Shown here piece after piece: positions 8,888 to 20,709 of a stretch of 64,000 nucleotides of DNA. Below the pieces are notes generated by a model that made no database searches, had not been told where the DNA came from, and was given only the letters and a program-made list of their open reading frames with translations. The stretch covers positions 124,001-188,000 of the forward strand of contig NZ_JACHGV010000006.1 in assembly GCF_014202475.1 (NCBI RefSeq), in the 5' to 3' direction. A program made the position numbers and the translations under genes. Position 1 is the first letter of the stretch. Each line of letters begins with the position of its first letter. This DNA is from Streptomyces paradoxus (GTDB lineage: Bacteria; Actinomycetota; Actinomycetes; Streptomycetales; Streptomycetaceae).

Positions 8888-8898
8888 GGAAGGTCTCG

Positions 8899-9615
8899 TC
8901 ACATTCCTCGTCGGGGAGCCTCGGCAGCGCCGTGTCCTTGGCGGTCTGCCGCCACTTGCCGCAGATACGGGTTGGTGGAACGCTCCTGGCCGATGGTCGT
9001 CTGGGGGCCGTGGCCGGACAGCACCACGGTCGAGTCGTCGAGCGGCAGGCACACGCGGGCCAGCGAGTCGAGCATCTCGGCCATGTCACCGCCGGGCAGG
9101 TCGGTGCGTCCGATGGAGCCGGCGAACAGCAGGTCGCCCGAGAAGAGGATCGGCGGGATGTCCGCCGCCTCGGGCATGCCGAAGGTCACCGACCCCTTGG
9201 TATGGCCGGGCGCGTGGGCGACGGACAGCTCCAGGCCCGCCAGCTCCAGCTTCGCCCCGTCGGCCAGCTCCTTGACGTCATCGGGCTCCCCCACGGTCAG
9301 CTCGCCCATCAGCGGCATCCCGATGGAACGGCCGAGCGCCTTCTCGGGGTCGCTCATCATGTACCGGTCGTCGGGGTGGATCCAGGCCGGCACGTCGTGC
9401 GCGCCGCACACCGGGACGACCGAGGCCACGTGGTCGATGTGGCCGTGGGTGAGGACGACGGCGACGGGCTTGAGCCGGTGCTTGGCGATCGCCTCCGCGA
9501 CGCCGTCGGCGGCCTGATGGCCGGGGTCGATGATCACGCACTCCTCACCGGCGGCGGGGGCGACGAGGTAGCAGTTCGTCCCCCAGGCCCCGGCGGGGAA
9601 CCCGGCAATGAGCAC
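8899..9615 (-). CDS. Metallo-beta-lactamase-fold hydrolase (glyoxalase II-like)
   Basis: 238 aa. The zinc-binding signature THGHIDH covers residues 56-62 (H57, H59, D61, H62). Further ligands are the His of APGHTKGS, the Asp of FSGDLLF and the His of LSGHGPQT. This is the glyoxalase II-type subgroup of MBL-fold thiolester hydrolases. The gene is regularly found before hisS in actinobacteria. The substrate cannot be read from the sequence; S-lactoylglutathione is unlikely because Streptomyces uses mycothiol. GTG start at 9615. Confidence 0.85.
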   Translation of the reverse strand: MLIAGFPAGAWGTNCYLVAPAAGEECVIIDPGHQAADGVAEAIAKHRLKPVAVVLTHGHIDHVASVVPVCGAHDVPAWIHPDDRYMMSDPEKALGRSIGMPLMGELTVGEPDDVKELADGAKLELAGLELSVAHAPGHTKGSVTFGMPEAADIPPILFSGDLLFAGSIGRTDLPGGDMAEMLDSLARVCLPLDDSTVVLSGHGPQTTIGQERSTNPYLRQVAADRQGHGAAEAPRRGM

Positions 9616-9782
9616 GATCGTCCTTCGTTGTGTCGATACGGGCGGCTACGGCTGCTCACAGAGCCTACCGGCGCTGCCGATTCCTCAGCGAACCCATATA
9701 CGGTACGGGGCACACGCAGGCGGTCGGCACACAGGACGCACGCGTACCGGTCGACGTTCGAGACCCATGAGGAGAGAACCCG

Positions 9783-10628
9783 GTGGTCAGCCAGGAACAG
9801 CGGCGGCGTCAGCTCGCCCGGGAGAAGTTCTTGCGGCAGCAGCAGCGACGCACTGACGCGCGACGCAAGGCCCGTATCCGCAACTCCGTGATCGCCTCGG
9901 CTCTCGGCGTGATCGTGGTGCTCTCGGTGACGGTCTTCCTGACCAAGCCGTTCGAGGACGACGGCAAGAAGGAGAACGCGAACGCGGACGTCACCCCGAG
10001 CGCCACACCGAGCAAGGCCCCGGACCCGTGCGAGAAGCCGGCTCCGGGCAAGGTCAAGTCGGAGACCTGGAAGAAGGAACCGGCGATGACCATCGACAAG
10101 TCGGCGAAGTACACGATGAAGCTGGACACGACCTGCGGCGAGATAGACGTCGCGCTGAAGGCGTCCGCTGCGCCGCACACCGTGAACTCGTTCAACTTCC
10201 TTCTCGGCAAGGGCTACCTGGACCACAGCAAGTGCCACCGGCTCACCAACCAGGGCATCTACGTCCTGCAGTGCGGCGACCCGAAGGGCACCGGCATGGG
10301 CGGACCGGGCTACACCATCCCGGACGAGAACCTCAAGGACAAGAGCCTCAAGGGCGGGACGTACCCGGCGGGCACGGTCGCGATGGCGAACCAGTACAAC
10401 GCGCAGACGAAGCAGGGCCGCGACAGCGGCGGCAGCCAGTTCTTCCTCGTCTACCAGGACAGTCAGCTGCCGCCCGACTACACACCGTTCGGTACGGTGT
10501 CCGAGGCGGGCATGAAGGTTCTGCAGAAGATCGCCAAGGCCGGGGCGCAGGCGCCGGACCCTCAGACGGGCAATACGGCGCCCAACGCGACGGTCGTGAT
10601 CAACAAGGCCGCGATCACGGAATCCTGA
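9783..10628 (+). CDS. Membrane-anchored cyclophilin-type peptidyl-prolyl isomerase
   Basis: 281 aa. A basic N terminus rich in Arg and Gln (cytoplasmic) leads to one transmembrane helix at about residues 34-53, then a Ser/Thr/Pro linker and a cyclophilin-like domain. Recognisable family pieces are AAPHTVNSFNFLL, FHRL-like KCHRLTNQGIYVLQCGDP, MGGPGYTIPDEN and GSQFFLVYQD. It probably assists folding of exported proteins on the outer face of the membrane. Transcribed divergently from the MBL-fold gene; GTG start at 9783 after a weak purine-rich site. Confidence 0.88.
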   Translation: MVSQEQRRRQLAREKFLRQQQRRTDARRKARIRNSVIASALGVIVVLSVTVFLTKPFEDDGKKENANADVTPSATPSKAPDPCEKPAPGKVKSETWKKEPAMTIDKSAKYTMKLDTTCGEIDVALKASAAPHTVNSFNFLLGKGYLDHSKCHRLTNQGIYVLQCGDPKGTGMGGPGYTIPDENLKDKSLKGGTYPAGTVAMANQYNAQTKQGRDSGGSQFFLVYQDSQLPPDYTPFGTVSEAGMKVLQKIAKAGAQAPDPQTGNTAPNATVVINKAAITES

Positions 10629-10764
10629 CCCCTCAACTGCGAAATTTCGGTCGCGCGGGATGCGGACAGGCCCCCCGCCGGTCGCCTATGTTGGCCGTGA
10701 CGAAACTGTGGACGATGCCCGGGGGTGCTGAGGCCCCTCGCAGGCATCATGTGGAGGAGGCGCT

Positions 10765-11994
10765 GTGAGCAGCGACCCGTGGGGCCGCGTCGACGAGACG
10801 GGGACCGTGTACGTGCGTACGGCCGACGGCGAGCAGGTCGTCGGTTCCTGGCAGGCGGGCTCCCCCGAGGAGGCGCTGGCCTATTTCGAGCGCAAGTACG
10901 AGGGCCTGGTTGTCGAGATCGGCCTCCTCGAGAAGCGAGTGAAGACCACCGACCTGTCGGCGAAGGACGCCCAGGCGGCCATCGACCACATCCGGGAGCA
11001 GGTCGACGCGCACCACGTGGTGGGCGACCTGGACGCCCTGCGGGTCCGGCTGGACAAGCTCGTCGAGCTGGTGGAGGCGCGCCGCGAGGAGCGCAAGGCG
11101 CAGCGCGCGAAGCAGTCCGACGAGGCGCGCAGGTCCAAGGAGGCGCTGGTCGCCGAGGCGGAGGAGCTGTCGCAGTCCGACCAGTGGCGGGCGGCCGGTG
11201 AGCGGCTGCGGGCCCTGGTGGACACCTGGAAGGGCCTGCCGCGCCTGGACCGCAAGTCCGACGACGAGCTGTGGCACCGGTTCTCGCACGCGCGGTCGGC
11301 GTTCTCCAAGCGGCGCAAGCAGCACTTCGCGCAACTGGACGCGCAGCGCGAGGAGGCCCGCAAGACCAAGGAGCGGCTGGTCTCCGAGGCCGAGGCGCTG
11401 TCGAACTCGACGGACTGGGGCGTGACGGCGGCGCGCTACCGCGAGCTGATGTCCGAGTGGAAGGCCGCGGGCCGCGCCCAGCGCGAGCACGAGGACGACC
11501 TGTGGAACCGCTTCCGCGGCGCCCAGGACGTGTTCTTCGCGGCCCGCAGCTCGGTCTTCGCCGAGCGGGACGCCGAGCAGTCGGAGAACCTCAAGCTCAA
11601 GGAGGAGCTGGCCGAGGAGGCCGAGAAGCTCCTGCCGATCACGGACCTCAAGGCGGCCCGGGCCGCGTTCCGGAACGTGAACGAGCGCTGGGAGGCCATC
11701 GGCCACGTGCCGCGCGACGCCCGGCCCAAGGTCGAGGGCCGTATGCACGCGGTCGAGCGGGCCATCCAGGAGGCCGAGGAGGCCGAGTGGCGCCGGACGA
11801 ACCCGGAGGCACGGGCGCGTGCCGAGGGTCTGACCGGTCAGCTCCAGGCCGCTGTGGACAAGCTGCGGGGCCAGATCGAGCAGGCCCGCGCGCAGGGCAA
11901 CAACGCCAAGGCCGACAAGCTCCAGCGTGAGCTCGACGGCCGGCAGGCGCTGCTGGACCAGGCGCTGAAGGGCCTGCAGGAGTTCGGAGGCTGA
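10765..11994 (+). CDS. DUF349 domain protein
   Basis: 409 aa, soluble, highly charged and predicted to be almost all helical. It contains several repeats of about 75 residues typical of DUF349, with recurring W-K/W-R patterns (DTWKGLPRLDRKSDDELWHRF, MSEWKAAGR, NERWEAIGHV). DUF349 proteins often lie near relA, as here, where the gene is convergent with relA. The function is unknown. GTG start at 10765 has a very good ribosome-binding site, GGAGGAGG, four bases upstream. Confidence 0.88.
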   Translation: MSSDPWGRVDETGTVYVRTADGEQVVGSWQAGSPEEALAYFERKYEGLVVEIGLLEKRVKTTDLSAKDAQAAIDHIREQVDAHHVVGDLDALRVRLDKLVELVEARREERKAQRAKQSDEARRSKEALVAEAEELSQSDQWRAAGERLRALVDTWKGLPRLDRKSDDELWHRFSHARSAFSKRRKQHFAQLDAQREEARKTKERLVSEAEALSNSTDWGVTAARYRELMSEWKAAGRAQREHEDDLWNRFRGAQDVFFAARSSVFAERDAEQSENLKLKEELAEEAEKLLPITDLKAARAAFRNVNERWEAIGHVPRDARPKVEGRMHAVERAIQEAEEAEWRRTNPEARARAEGLTGQLQAAVDKLRGQIEQARAQGNNAKADKLQRELDGRQALLDQALKGLQEFGG

Positions 11995-12007
11995 GCAGTC
12001 GATCGAG

Positions 12008-12042
12008 AAGGGGCTCCCGTACACGATGTACGGGAGCCCCTT
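12008..12042. terminator. Bidirectional terminator between the DUF349 gene and relA
   Basis: Perfect 16-bp stem: arms 12008-12023 and 12027-12042 with a 3-nt loop (CGA). The arms begin AAGGGG and end CCCCTT, so a short U-run forms in the plus-strand transcript. It serves two convergent genes. Confidence 0.92.
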
Positions 12043-12067
12043 TCGTGTGGTCGTGTGCGACGAGCGG

Positions 12068-14590
<2,523 letters not shown>

Positions 14591-14710
14591 GAGGGCTCCT
14601 CGTGCGCGATCCGGGTCCCCCGGTCAGGCTCCGGACCCCCATGGTAGCGATCCCGAGCCCCTGGATCGCCTTCAGGCCAATGTGAGGACCGTCTACCCGG
14701 GAAACGCACG

Positions 14711-14741
14711 AGGCGGGCACCGGATCCTCCGGTGCCCGCCT
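14711..14741 (-). terminator. Terminator between apt and relA
   Basis: 14-bp stem with arms AGGCGGGCACCGGA (14711-14724) and TCCGGTGCCCGCCT (14728-14741), loop TCC. It follows apt by 43 nt and would separate the sec/apt transcript from relA. Confidence 0.88.
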
Positions 14742-14783
14742 GCGCGGTGTCGTGCCGGTCTCCGGCGGCCCGCCGCGCGGTCG

Positions 14784-15323
14784 CTAGACCGTGAGCAGGG
14801 CATCCAGCGGCGCGCCGTTCAGCGCCGGCTCCAGGCGGGCGCGGCCGCTCAGGAAGCCGAGCTCCATGAGGACGGCGAGACCTGCGACCTCGGCGCCGGC
14901 CCGGCGGATGAGCTGGACCGATGCCTCGGCGGTGCCGCCGGTGGCGAGGACGTCGTCGACGACCAGGACACGGTCCTCGGCGGTGAGGTCCTCGGCGTGC
15001 ACCTCGATCTCCGCCGAGCCGTACTCCAGGTCGTAGGCCTGGGCGAGCGTCGCTCCGGGGAGCTTGCCCGCCTTGCGCACGGGGATGAAGCCGATACCGG
15101 CGCGGACGGCGACCGGGGCGCCGAGGATGAAGCCGCGGGCTTCCAGGCCGACGACCTTGGTGGCACCGGTGCCCTCGGCGATCTCTGCGAGGGCGTCGGT
15201 CAGGGCGGTGAAGGCCGCCGGGTCCGCCAGGAGCGGGGTGATGTCCTTGAACATCACGCCCGGCTCCGGGTAGTCGGCCACGTCACGGATGCGGCTGAGC
15301 AGCAGCTCCCTGATCTCGGTCAT
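14784..15323 (-). CDS. apt: Adenine phosphoribosyltransferase
   Basis: 179 aa. It converts adenine and PRPP to AMP (purine salvage). The PRPP-binding motif is VLVVDDVLATGGTA, and the flexible-loop region is VRKAGKLPGATLAQAYDLEYG. The N terminus MTEIRELLLSRIRDVADYP is standard for the family. The ATG overlaps the secF stop (ATGA), so translation is coupled. Linkage secD-secF-apt-relA is a hallmark of Streptomyces. Confidence 0.96.
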   Translation of the reverse strand: MTEIRELLLSRIRDVADYPEPGVMFKDITPLLADPAAFTALTDALAEIAEGTGATKVVGLEARGFILGAPVAVRAGIGFIPVRKAGKLPGATLAQAYDLEYGSAEIEVHAEDLTAEDRVLVVDDVLATGGTAEASVQLIRRAGAEVAGLAVLMELGFLSGRARLEPALNGAPLDALLTV

Positions 15324-16432
15324 CGGCGCTTCCCCGAGGGGCGGCCGCGGCCGCGGCTGCGGGAGGCGGGCTGGTTGCGAGGCCCGACGACCGCGGGTGC
15401 GGCGTCCTCCGGCTCGTCGGCGTACGTCTCCTCGTCGTGGACCTCGGTCCCGCCCTGGGCGGCGGACTGGGCCCGCTTGGCCAGGACGCGCTTCTTCAGG
15501 GCCTTCATCGCCGGCTCGCGCTCCTTGAGGTCGGCGACGAGCGGCGTGGCGATGAAGATCGAGGAGTAGGCACCGGCGGCGAGACCGACGAACAGCGACA
15601 GCGAGATGTCGTTCAGCATGCCGGCGCCGAGGACACCGCCACCGATGAACAGCAGGCCCGCGACCGGCAGCAGCGCGACGACCGTGGTGTTGATGGAGCG
15701 GACCAGAGTGCTGTTGATCGAGCGGTTGGCGACGTCGCTGTAGGTCCAGCGGGTCTGTTTGGTGAGGTCCTTCGTCTGTTCCTTGAGGCTGTCGAACACC
15801 ACGACCGTGTCGTAGAGCGAGTAGCCGAGGATGGTCAGCAGACCGATCACCGTGCCCGGTGTGACCTCGAAGCCGACCAGGGCGTAGATGCCGACCGTGA
15901 TGGTGATGTCGTGGATCAGCGCGACGAACGCGGCGAGCGCCATGCGCCACTCGAAGGCGATCGCCAGATAGATCACCACGAGGACCATGAAGATCCCGAG
16001 ACCCTGCCAGGCCTTGTTCGCGATCTGCTCGCCCCAGCTGGGGCCGACCAGCTCGGCGTTGATCTGCTCCGAGTCGACCTTGAGATCCTCCGAGAGCTGG
16101 CCCTTGATCTGGTTGGCCTGGTCGGTCTCGATGCCCGCGACCTGGATCCGCAGGCTGCCGTCACCGAGCTTCTGGACGATCGCGTCGTGACCGGAGGCCG
16201 CTTCCGCGTACTCCTCGGCCTGGGACACCGAGACGCTGATGTTCTTCGGGGTGGTGAAGACGGCACCGCCCTGGAACTCGATGCCCATGTTCAGGCCGCG
16301 GACCGCCAGACCGGCGATGGCCACGATGGTGATCAGGATGGAGAGGCCGTACCAGATCTTGCGGTTCTTGACGAAGTCGTAGCCGATCTCGCCGCGGTGC
16401 AGCCGGGCGCCGAGGTTGCCGAGTTTCGACAT
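15320..16432 (-). CDS. secF: Protein translocase subunit SecF
   Basis: 370 aa. With SecD it uses the proton gradient to help the SecYEG channel release exported proteins. The first helix is followed by the conserved start of the large external domain (GLNMGIEFQGGAVFT), and the C-terminal half carries the five further helices with LTILGYSLYDTVVVFDSLKE and RSINTTVVALLP. A charged tail rich in acidic and basic residues ends the protein. The ATG at 16432 has AAGGAGGCG in front and lies one base after the secD stop. Confidence 0.97.
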   Translation of the reverse strand: MSKLGNLGARLHRGEIGYDFVKNRKIWYGLSILITIVAIAGLAVRGLNMGIEFQGGAVFTTPKNISVSVSQAEEYAEAASGHDAIVQKLGDGSLRIQVAGIETDQANQIKGQLSEDLKVDSEQINAELVGPSWGEQIANKAWQGLGIFMVLVVIYLAIAFEWRMALAAFVALIHDITITVGIYALVGFEVTPGTVIGLLTILGYSLYDTVVVFDSLKEQTKDLTKQTRWTYSDVANRSINSTLVRSINTTVVALLPVAGLLFIGGGVLGAGMLNDISLSLFVGLAAGAYSSIFIATPLVADLKEREPAMKALKKRVLAKRAQSAAQGGTEVHDEETYADEPEDAAPAVVGPRNQPASRSRGRGRPSGKRR

Positions 16433-16433
16433 C

Positions 16434-18200
16434 TCACGCCTCCTTCGTCTCGACGGGGGCGGAGGGACGGCGGGTGCGGCGCAGTGGCGGCTGGGCACCC
16501 AGGCTCTTCGGGTCGAGGCCGGACCACTTGTGGCCGTTCGCGAAGAAGGGGCGACGGGCCAGCAGGGTCAAGAGCGGCTTGGTGAAGAGGAATACCACGA
16601 CCACGTCGAGCAGCGTGGTCAGGCCGAGTGTGAAGGCGAAGCCGCGCACCTTGCCGACGGTGACGATGAAGAGCACCGCTGCGGCGAGGAACGACACGAA
16701 GTCGGAGACCAGGATGGTGCGCCGGGCGCGAGGCCAGGCACGCTCGACGGCGGGGCGCAACGTACGGCCCTCGCGGATCTCGTCACGGACGCGTTCGAAG
16801 TAGACGATGAACGAGTCCGCCGTGATGCCGATGGCGACGATGGCACCGCACACGGCCGGCAGGTTCAGCGCGAAGCCGATGGCCGGGCCGAGCAGGGCCA
16901 TGAGCGTGTAGGTGAGGGCGGCGGAGACCAGCAGCGAGAGGATCGCGACGAACGACAGACCGCGGTAGTAGGCCAGCAGGTAGATGACGACCAGCGCGAG
17001 ACCGATCGCACCGGCGATCAGACCGGCCTGCAGCTGGTCACCGCCCAGCGCGGCGGTCACGGTCGTCATGCTGTCCACCTTGAAGGTGAGCGGCAGCGCA
17101 CCGTAGCTCAGCATGTTGGACAGGTCCTGGGCGGACTGCTGGTTGAAGTTGCCGGAGATCTCGGCGTTGCCGCCGGTCAGGGCCTGCCGGACGTACGGGT
17201 CGGAGACGACGTCGCCGTCGAGGACGATCGCGAACTGGTTCTGCGGGGACTGGTTCTGCGCCAGCTTGCCGGTGATGTCCGCGAACTTCTTGGCCCCGGC
17301 GTCCGTGAAGTCCATCGTGACCGTCCAGCCGGCACCGGTCTGGGTGTTGAGGACGGCCTGGGCCTTGTCGACGTCCGTGCCGTCGACCTCGGCGGGGCCG
17401 AGGATGTACTTCTGCCACTGGCCCTGCGCGTTCTTGCCGCAGGCCAGGGTGGGCTGGGAGGCCTTGACGCCGTCGCCCACGGTGGAGCGGATCTTGGCGT
17501 TCGTGCAGTCGAGCGCGGCGTACTTCGCCTGGAGCGCGTTCGCGTCGGCCTCGGCGGTGTCGCCGCTCCCCGACGGGGAGGGGCTGGACCCGGGCTTGTC
17601 CGAGGCGCTCGCGGACGGCGTGGCGTCGGCCTTCAGCGCGTCGGTGACCGCTCGGCCCTGGGTGGTGGGCGTGGCGGACGGCGAGGCGGAGTTCTTGTCG
17701 GTGGCCTCGGGCTTGTCGGACGCCTTGCCGGACGGCTGGTCCGAGGGCTTGCCGGTGGGGCTCGGGGAGGGGTTGGCCGCGCCCTTGCCGCCGGCGACCT
17801 CGGTGGCGATGACCGGACGGAAGTAGAGCTTGGCGGTGGTGCCGACCTGCTTGCGGGCCTGCTCGGAGTTGGTCCCCTTGGGGATGTTCACGACGATGTT
17901 GTCGCGGCCCTGCGTCTGGACCTCGGCCTCCGAGACGCCCAGACCATTGACACGGCGCTCCATGATGGAGACGGCCGTGTCCATGTTGGTCTTGTTGATC
18001 GCCGACTCGTTGCCGGCCTCGGGGACCGCGCGGAGCGTGATGCTCGTACCGCCGGCAAGGTCGATGCCGAGACGCGGCTTCGTGTGCCCCGAGGCGAACA
18101 TCCCACCGGTGAGCGCCGCGATGGCGATCAGGATCAGGGCCAGCGAGCGCCCCGGCTTGCTCTGGGCGCTCGCGTTCCTGCCCTTTTTAGGTGTGGCCAC
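16434..18200 (-). CDS. secD: Protein translocase subunit SecD
   Basis: 588 aa. Partner of SecF. The first transmembrane helix is near residues 17-38, followed by RLGIDLAGGTSITLRAVPEAG. The large external domain is enlarged by a low-complexity stretch of roughly 90 residues rich in Pro, Ser, Lys and Ala (around residues 125-215), as in other streptomycetes. The C-terminal helices contain GIGITADSFIVYFER-like IAIGITADSFIVYFERVRDE. The start is GTG at 18200. A large hairpin lies between yajC and secD. Confidence 0.97.
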   Translation of the reverse strand: MATPKKGRNASAQSKPGRSLALILIAIAALTGGMFASGHTKPRLGIDLAGGTSITLRAVPEAGNESAINKTNMDTAVSIMERRVNGLGVSEAEVQTQGRDNIVVNIPKGTNSEQARKQVGTTAKLYFRPVIATEVAGGKGAANPSPSPTGKPSDQPSGKASDKPEATDKNSASPSATPTTQGRAVTDALKADATPSASASDKPGSSPSPSGSGDTAEADANALQAKYAALDCTNAKIRSTVGDGVKASQPTLACGKNAQGQWQKYILGPAEVDGTDVDKAQAVLNTQTGAGWTVTMDFTDAGAKKFADITGKLAQNQSPQNQFAIVLDGDVVSDPYVRQALTGGNAEISGNFNQQSAQDLSNMLSYGALPLTFKVDSMTTVTAALGGDQLQAGLIAGAIGLALVVIYLLAYYRGLSFVAILSLLVSAALTYTLMALLGPAIGFALNLPAVCGAIVAIGITADSFIVYFERVRDEIREGRTLRPAVERAWPRARRTILVSDFVSFLAAAVLFIVTVGKVRGFAFTLGLTTLLDVVVVFLFTKPLLTLLARRPFFANGHKWSGLDPKSLGAQPPLRRTRRPSAPVETKEA

Positions 18201-18286
18201 CTTCTCGTACTCCCTCTCGGGCCGCCTCGCTCCGGATCGGCGGACGGGCGGCCATGACATGGTGTCGGGACTCCGTGCGAGCTGGG

Positions 18287-18331
18287 CGTGTCCCGGGATG
18301 CGCGGGCAGGACCCGCGCACCCCGGGACACG
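18287..18331 (-). terminator. Long hairpin between yajC and secD
   Basis: A two-part stem: outer arms CGTGTCCCGGG (18287-18297) and CCCGGGACACG (18321-18331), one A/C mismatch, then inner arms TGCGCGGG (18299-18306) and CCCGCGCA (18312-18319), loop of five. It starts two bases past the yajC stop. It may terminate yajC transcripts or attenuate read-through into secDF. Confidence 0.8.
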
Positions 18332-18332
18332 A

Positions 18333-18824
18333 CTACTTCGCCTCGGAGTCGCCGTCGGTCTTCTTCGGCTCTGCGCCCGGCTTGGCCTCGGCCGCCTCGT
18401 CGGCCGGTTCATCGGCAGCGTCCTTCTTGCCGAGGTCGACGGCCTTGTCGTCAGCGGGGGCGTCGGCGGCGGAGCCGTCGGTCTCGGTGAGGGAGGAGGC
18501 GTCGTCCGGGACGATGTCGGCGTCGGACTTCAGGTCGTGCTCGACGCCGTGGACGATGCGGTTGTACTCGTCGTCGGTGAGGACGGCACCGATGGCGTTC
18601 TTGGCGAAGAGGAGCTCGACGCCGGGACCGGCGTCGACGAGGACGGTGTCCTCGTTGACCTCCTTGACTGTGGCGTACATGCCCCCGATGGTGCGGATAC
18701 CGCTGCCGGGCTGCATTTGGTTCCGCATCTCCACGGCCTGCTGCTGCTTCTTCTTGGCCGACCGGGTCATCAGGAACATGGCCCCGATGAGCACGATGAA
18801 CGGGAGGAGGGTCAGGAGACTCAC
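18333..18824 (-). CDS. yajC: Preprotein translocase subunit YajC
   Basis: 163 aa. The N terminus is a single transmembrane helix (LLTLLPFIVLIGAMFLM), then the conserved YajC block RNQMQPGSGIRTIGGMYATV. The second half is an acidic Asp/Ala/Lys-rich extension that makes it longer than the roughly 110 aa typical of E. coli YajC. YajC associates with SecDF. First gene of the yajC-secD-secF-apt run; GTG start at 18824. Confidence 0.93.
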   Translation of the reverse strand: MSLLTLLPFIVLIGAMFLMTRSAKKKQQQAVEMRNQMQPGSGIRTIGGMYATVKEVNEDTVLVDAGPGVELLFAKNAIGAVLTDDEYNRIVHGVEHDLKSDADIVPDDASSLTETDGSAADAPADDKAVDLGKKDAADEPADEAAEAKPGAEPKKTDGDSEAK

Positions 18825-19009
18825 GGGTCGGTACTTCCTTCACACGACCGCGCTGTGAGCGGCCAGATGGTTGGGGGTGTGTACGCCGCCGACAAAGGCG
18901 GCATCGGCGGAGTCTAAGCGAGTCCGCGCGCATGGAACAACGCTCAGCATGGCACCGGGGTTCCTGCTCCGGCCACTGACCTCGCCGCCCCGGAGCCGTG
19001 ACGGCGCCG

Positions 19010-20080
19010 TCACGCCCCGAACAGGTCCCCTTGTCCGTTTCCGGCGGCCTGGGAGCGTGGCGGGGTGAGGCCGAGATGCGCCCATGCGGCGGGCGTGGCG
19101 ACCCGGCCGCGGGGGGTGCGGGCCAGCAGCCCCTCCCGTACGAGGAAGGGTTCGGCGACCTCCTCCACGGTCTCACGTTCCTCCCCGACCGCGACAGCGA
19201 GCGTGGAGAGGCCGACCGGACCGCCGCCGAACAGCTTGAGCAGGGCTTCCAGCACACCCCGGTCGAGGCGGTCGAGGCCGCGCGCGTCCACCTCGTACAC
19301 GGCGAGGGCCGCCGCGGCGATGTCCCTGGTGATCAGGCCGTCGGCCTTGACCTGCGCGTAGTCGCGGACGCGCCGCAGCAGGCGGTTGGCGATCCGGGGC
19401 GTGCCGCGGGAGCGTCCGGCGATCTCGGCGGCGCCCTGCGGCTCGATCTCGACTTCGAGGAGGTCGGCCGAGCGGTGGATGACCCGCTCCAGTTCGGCCG
19501 GTTCGTAGAACTCCATGTGCGCGGTGAAACCGAAGCGGTCGCGCAGCGGGGGCGGCAGCAGGCCGGCCCGGGTGGTGGCTCCGACCAGGGTGAAGGGGGG
19601 CAGCTCCAGGGGGATGGCCGTGGCGCCGGGGCCCTTGCCGACGATGACGTCGACGCGGAAGTCCTCCATCGCCATGTACAGCATCTCCTCGGCGGGCCGG
19701 GACATGCGGTGGATCTCGTCGAGGAAGAGGACCTCGCCCTCCTGGAGGGAGGAGAGGATCGCGGCGAGGTCGCCGGCGTGCTGGATGGCGGGGCCGGAGG
19801 TGATGCGGATGGGGGCGCCCATCTCGGCCGCGATGATCATCGACAGGGTGGTCTTGCCGAGGCCGGGGGCGCCGGAGAGCAGCACGTGGTCGGCCGTCGC
19901 GCCACGCGCGCGTGCGGCGCGCAGCACGAGGTCGAGCTGCTCGCGGACCTTCTCCTGGCCGATGAACTCGTCCAGGTCCTTGGGGCGCAGGGCGGCCTCG
20001 ACGGCCTGGTCCTCACGGTCGGCGACGGAGCCCACCAGCCGCTCGGCGGCATCGGCGTCGGTCGTGTCGTCCCAGTTCAT
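19010..20080 (-). CDS. ruvB: Holliday junction branch migration helicase RuvB
   Basis: 356 aa AAA+ motor that drives branch migration with RuvA. Walker A is GAPGLGKTT, Walker B LFLDEIHR, sensor region GATTRAGLLPPPLRDRFG, arginine-finger area GTPRIANRLLRRVRDYA. The C-terminal winged helix (GLLARTPRGRVATPAAW) binds DNA. Third gene of ruvC-ruvA-ruvB, 23 nt after ruvA. ATG start at 20080. Confidence 0.98.
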   Translation of the reverse strand: MNWDDTTDADAAERLVGSVADREDQAVEAALRPKDLDEFIGQEKVREQLDLVLRAARARGATADHVLLSGAPGLGKTTLSMIIAAEMGAPIRITSGPAIQHAGDLAAILSSLQEGEVLFLDEIHRMSRPAEEMLYMAMEDFRVDVIVGKGPGATAIPLELPPFTLVGATTRAGLLPPPLRDRFGFTAHMEFYEPAELERVIHRSADLLEVEIEPQGAAEIAGRSRGTPRIANRLLRRVRDYAQVKADGLITRDIAAAALAVYEVDARGLDRLDRGVLEALLKLFGGGPVGLSTLAVAVGEERETVEEVAEPFLVREGLLARTPRGRVATPAAWAHLGLTPPRSQAAGNGQGDLFGA

Positions 20081-20103
20081 GTGATGTGCCTCGGGGTGGG
20101 GGG

Positions 20104-20709
20104 TCAGCGGGCGCGGTTCAGGGTCTGGAGGGCCGCCTTCAGCAGCTGGCCGACCTGGGGCGTGCCGTCGGCGGCCTCGGCCTGCGGGGCCACGGCGGTC
20201 ACGGCCTCGTCGGCCTCCCGGGTCGCGTACCCGAGGCCGATCAGGGCCGCGTGCAGCTGGTCACGCCAGCCGGTACTGACCGGCGCGCCGACGGCGGGCG
20301 CGCCGACCGGGGCGCCGAGCCGGTCCTTCAGCTCCAGGAGCAGTTTCTGCGCGCCCTTCTTGCCGATGCCGGGGACGGCGGTGAGGGCCTTCTCGTCGGC
20401 GGTCGCGACGGCCCGGCGCAGGGCGTCCGGGCTGTGCACGGCGAGCATGGCCTGGGCCAGCCGGGGGCCGACACCGCTGGCCGTCTGGAGCAGCTCGAAG
20501 ACCTGCCGCTCGTCGTCGTCCGCGAAGCCGTACAGGGTGAGGGAGTCCTCGCGGACGACCAGCGAGGTGTGCAGCTTGGCCGGCTGGCCCATGCGGAGTG
20601 TGGACAGGGTGTTCGGCGTGCACTGCACGGCCATGCCGACACCGCCGACCTCGACGACCGCGGCGTCTGGAGCGAGTGCGGCCACTGTGCCGCTGACGAA
20701 GGCGATCAT
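20104..20709 (-). CDS. ruvA: Holliday junction DNA helicase subunit RuvA
   Basis: 201 aa. RuvA tetramers bind four-way junctions and load RuvB. The N-terminal OB fold begins MIAFVSGTVAAL; the helix-hairpin-helix part contains TASGVGPRLAQAMLAV and VPGIGKKGAQKLLLELKD; the C-terminal domain III (ALIGLGYATREADEAV) contacts RuvB. The ATG overlaps the ruvC stop by four bases (ATGA). Confidence 0.98.
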   Translation of the reverse strand: MIAFVSGTVAALAPDAAVVEVGGVGMAVQCTPNTLSTLRMGQPAKLHTSLVVREDSLTLYGFADDDERQVFELLQTASGVGPRLAQAMLAVHSPDALRRAVATADEKALTAVPGIGKKGAQKLLLELKDRLGAPVGAPAVGAPVSTGWRDQLHAALIGLGYATREADEAVTAVAPQAEAADGTPQVGQLLKAALQTLNRAR

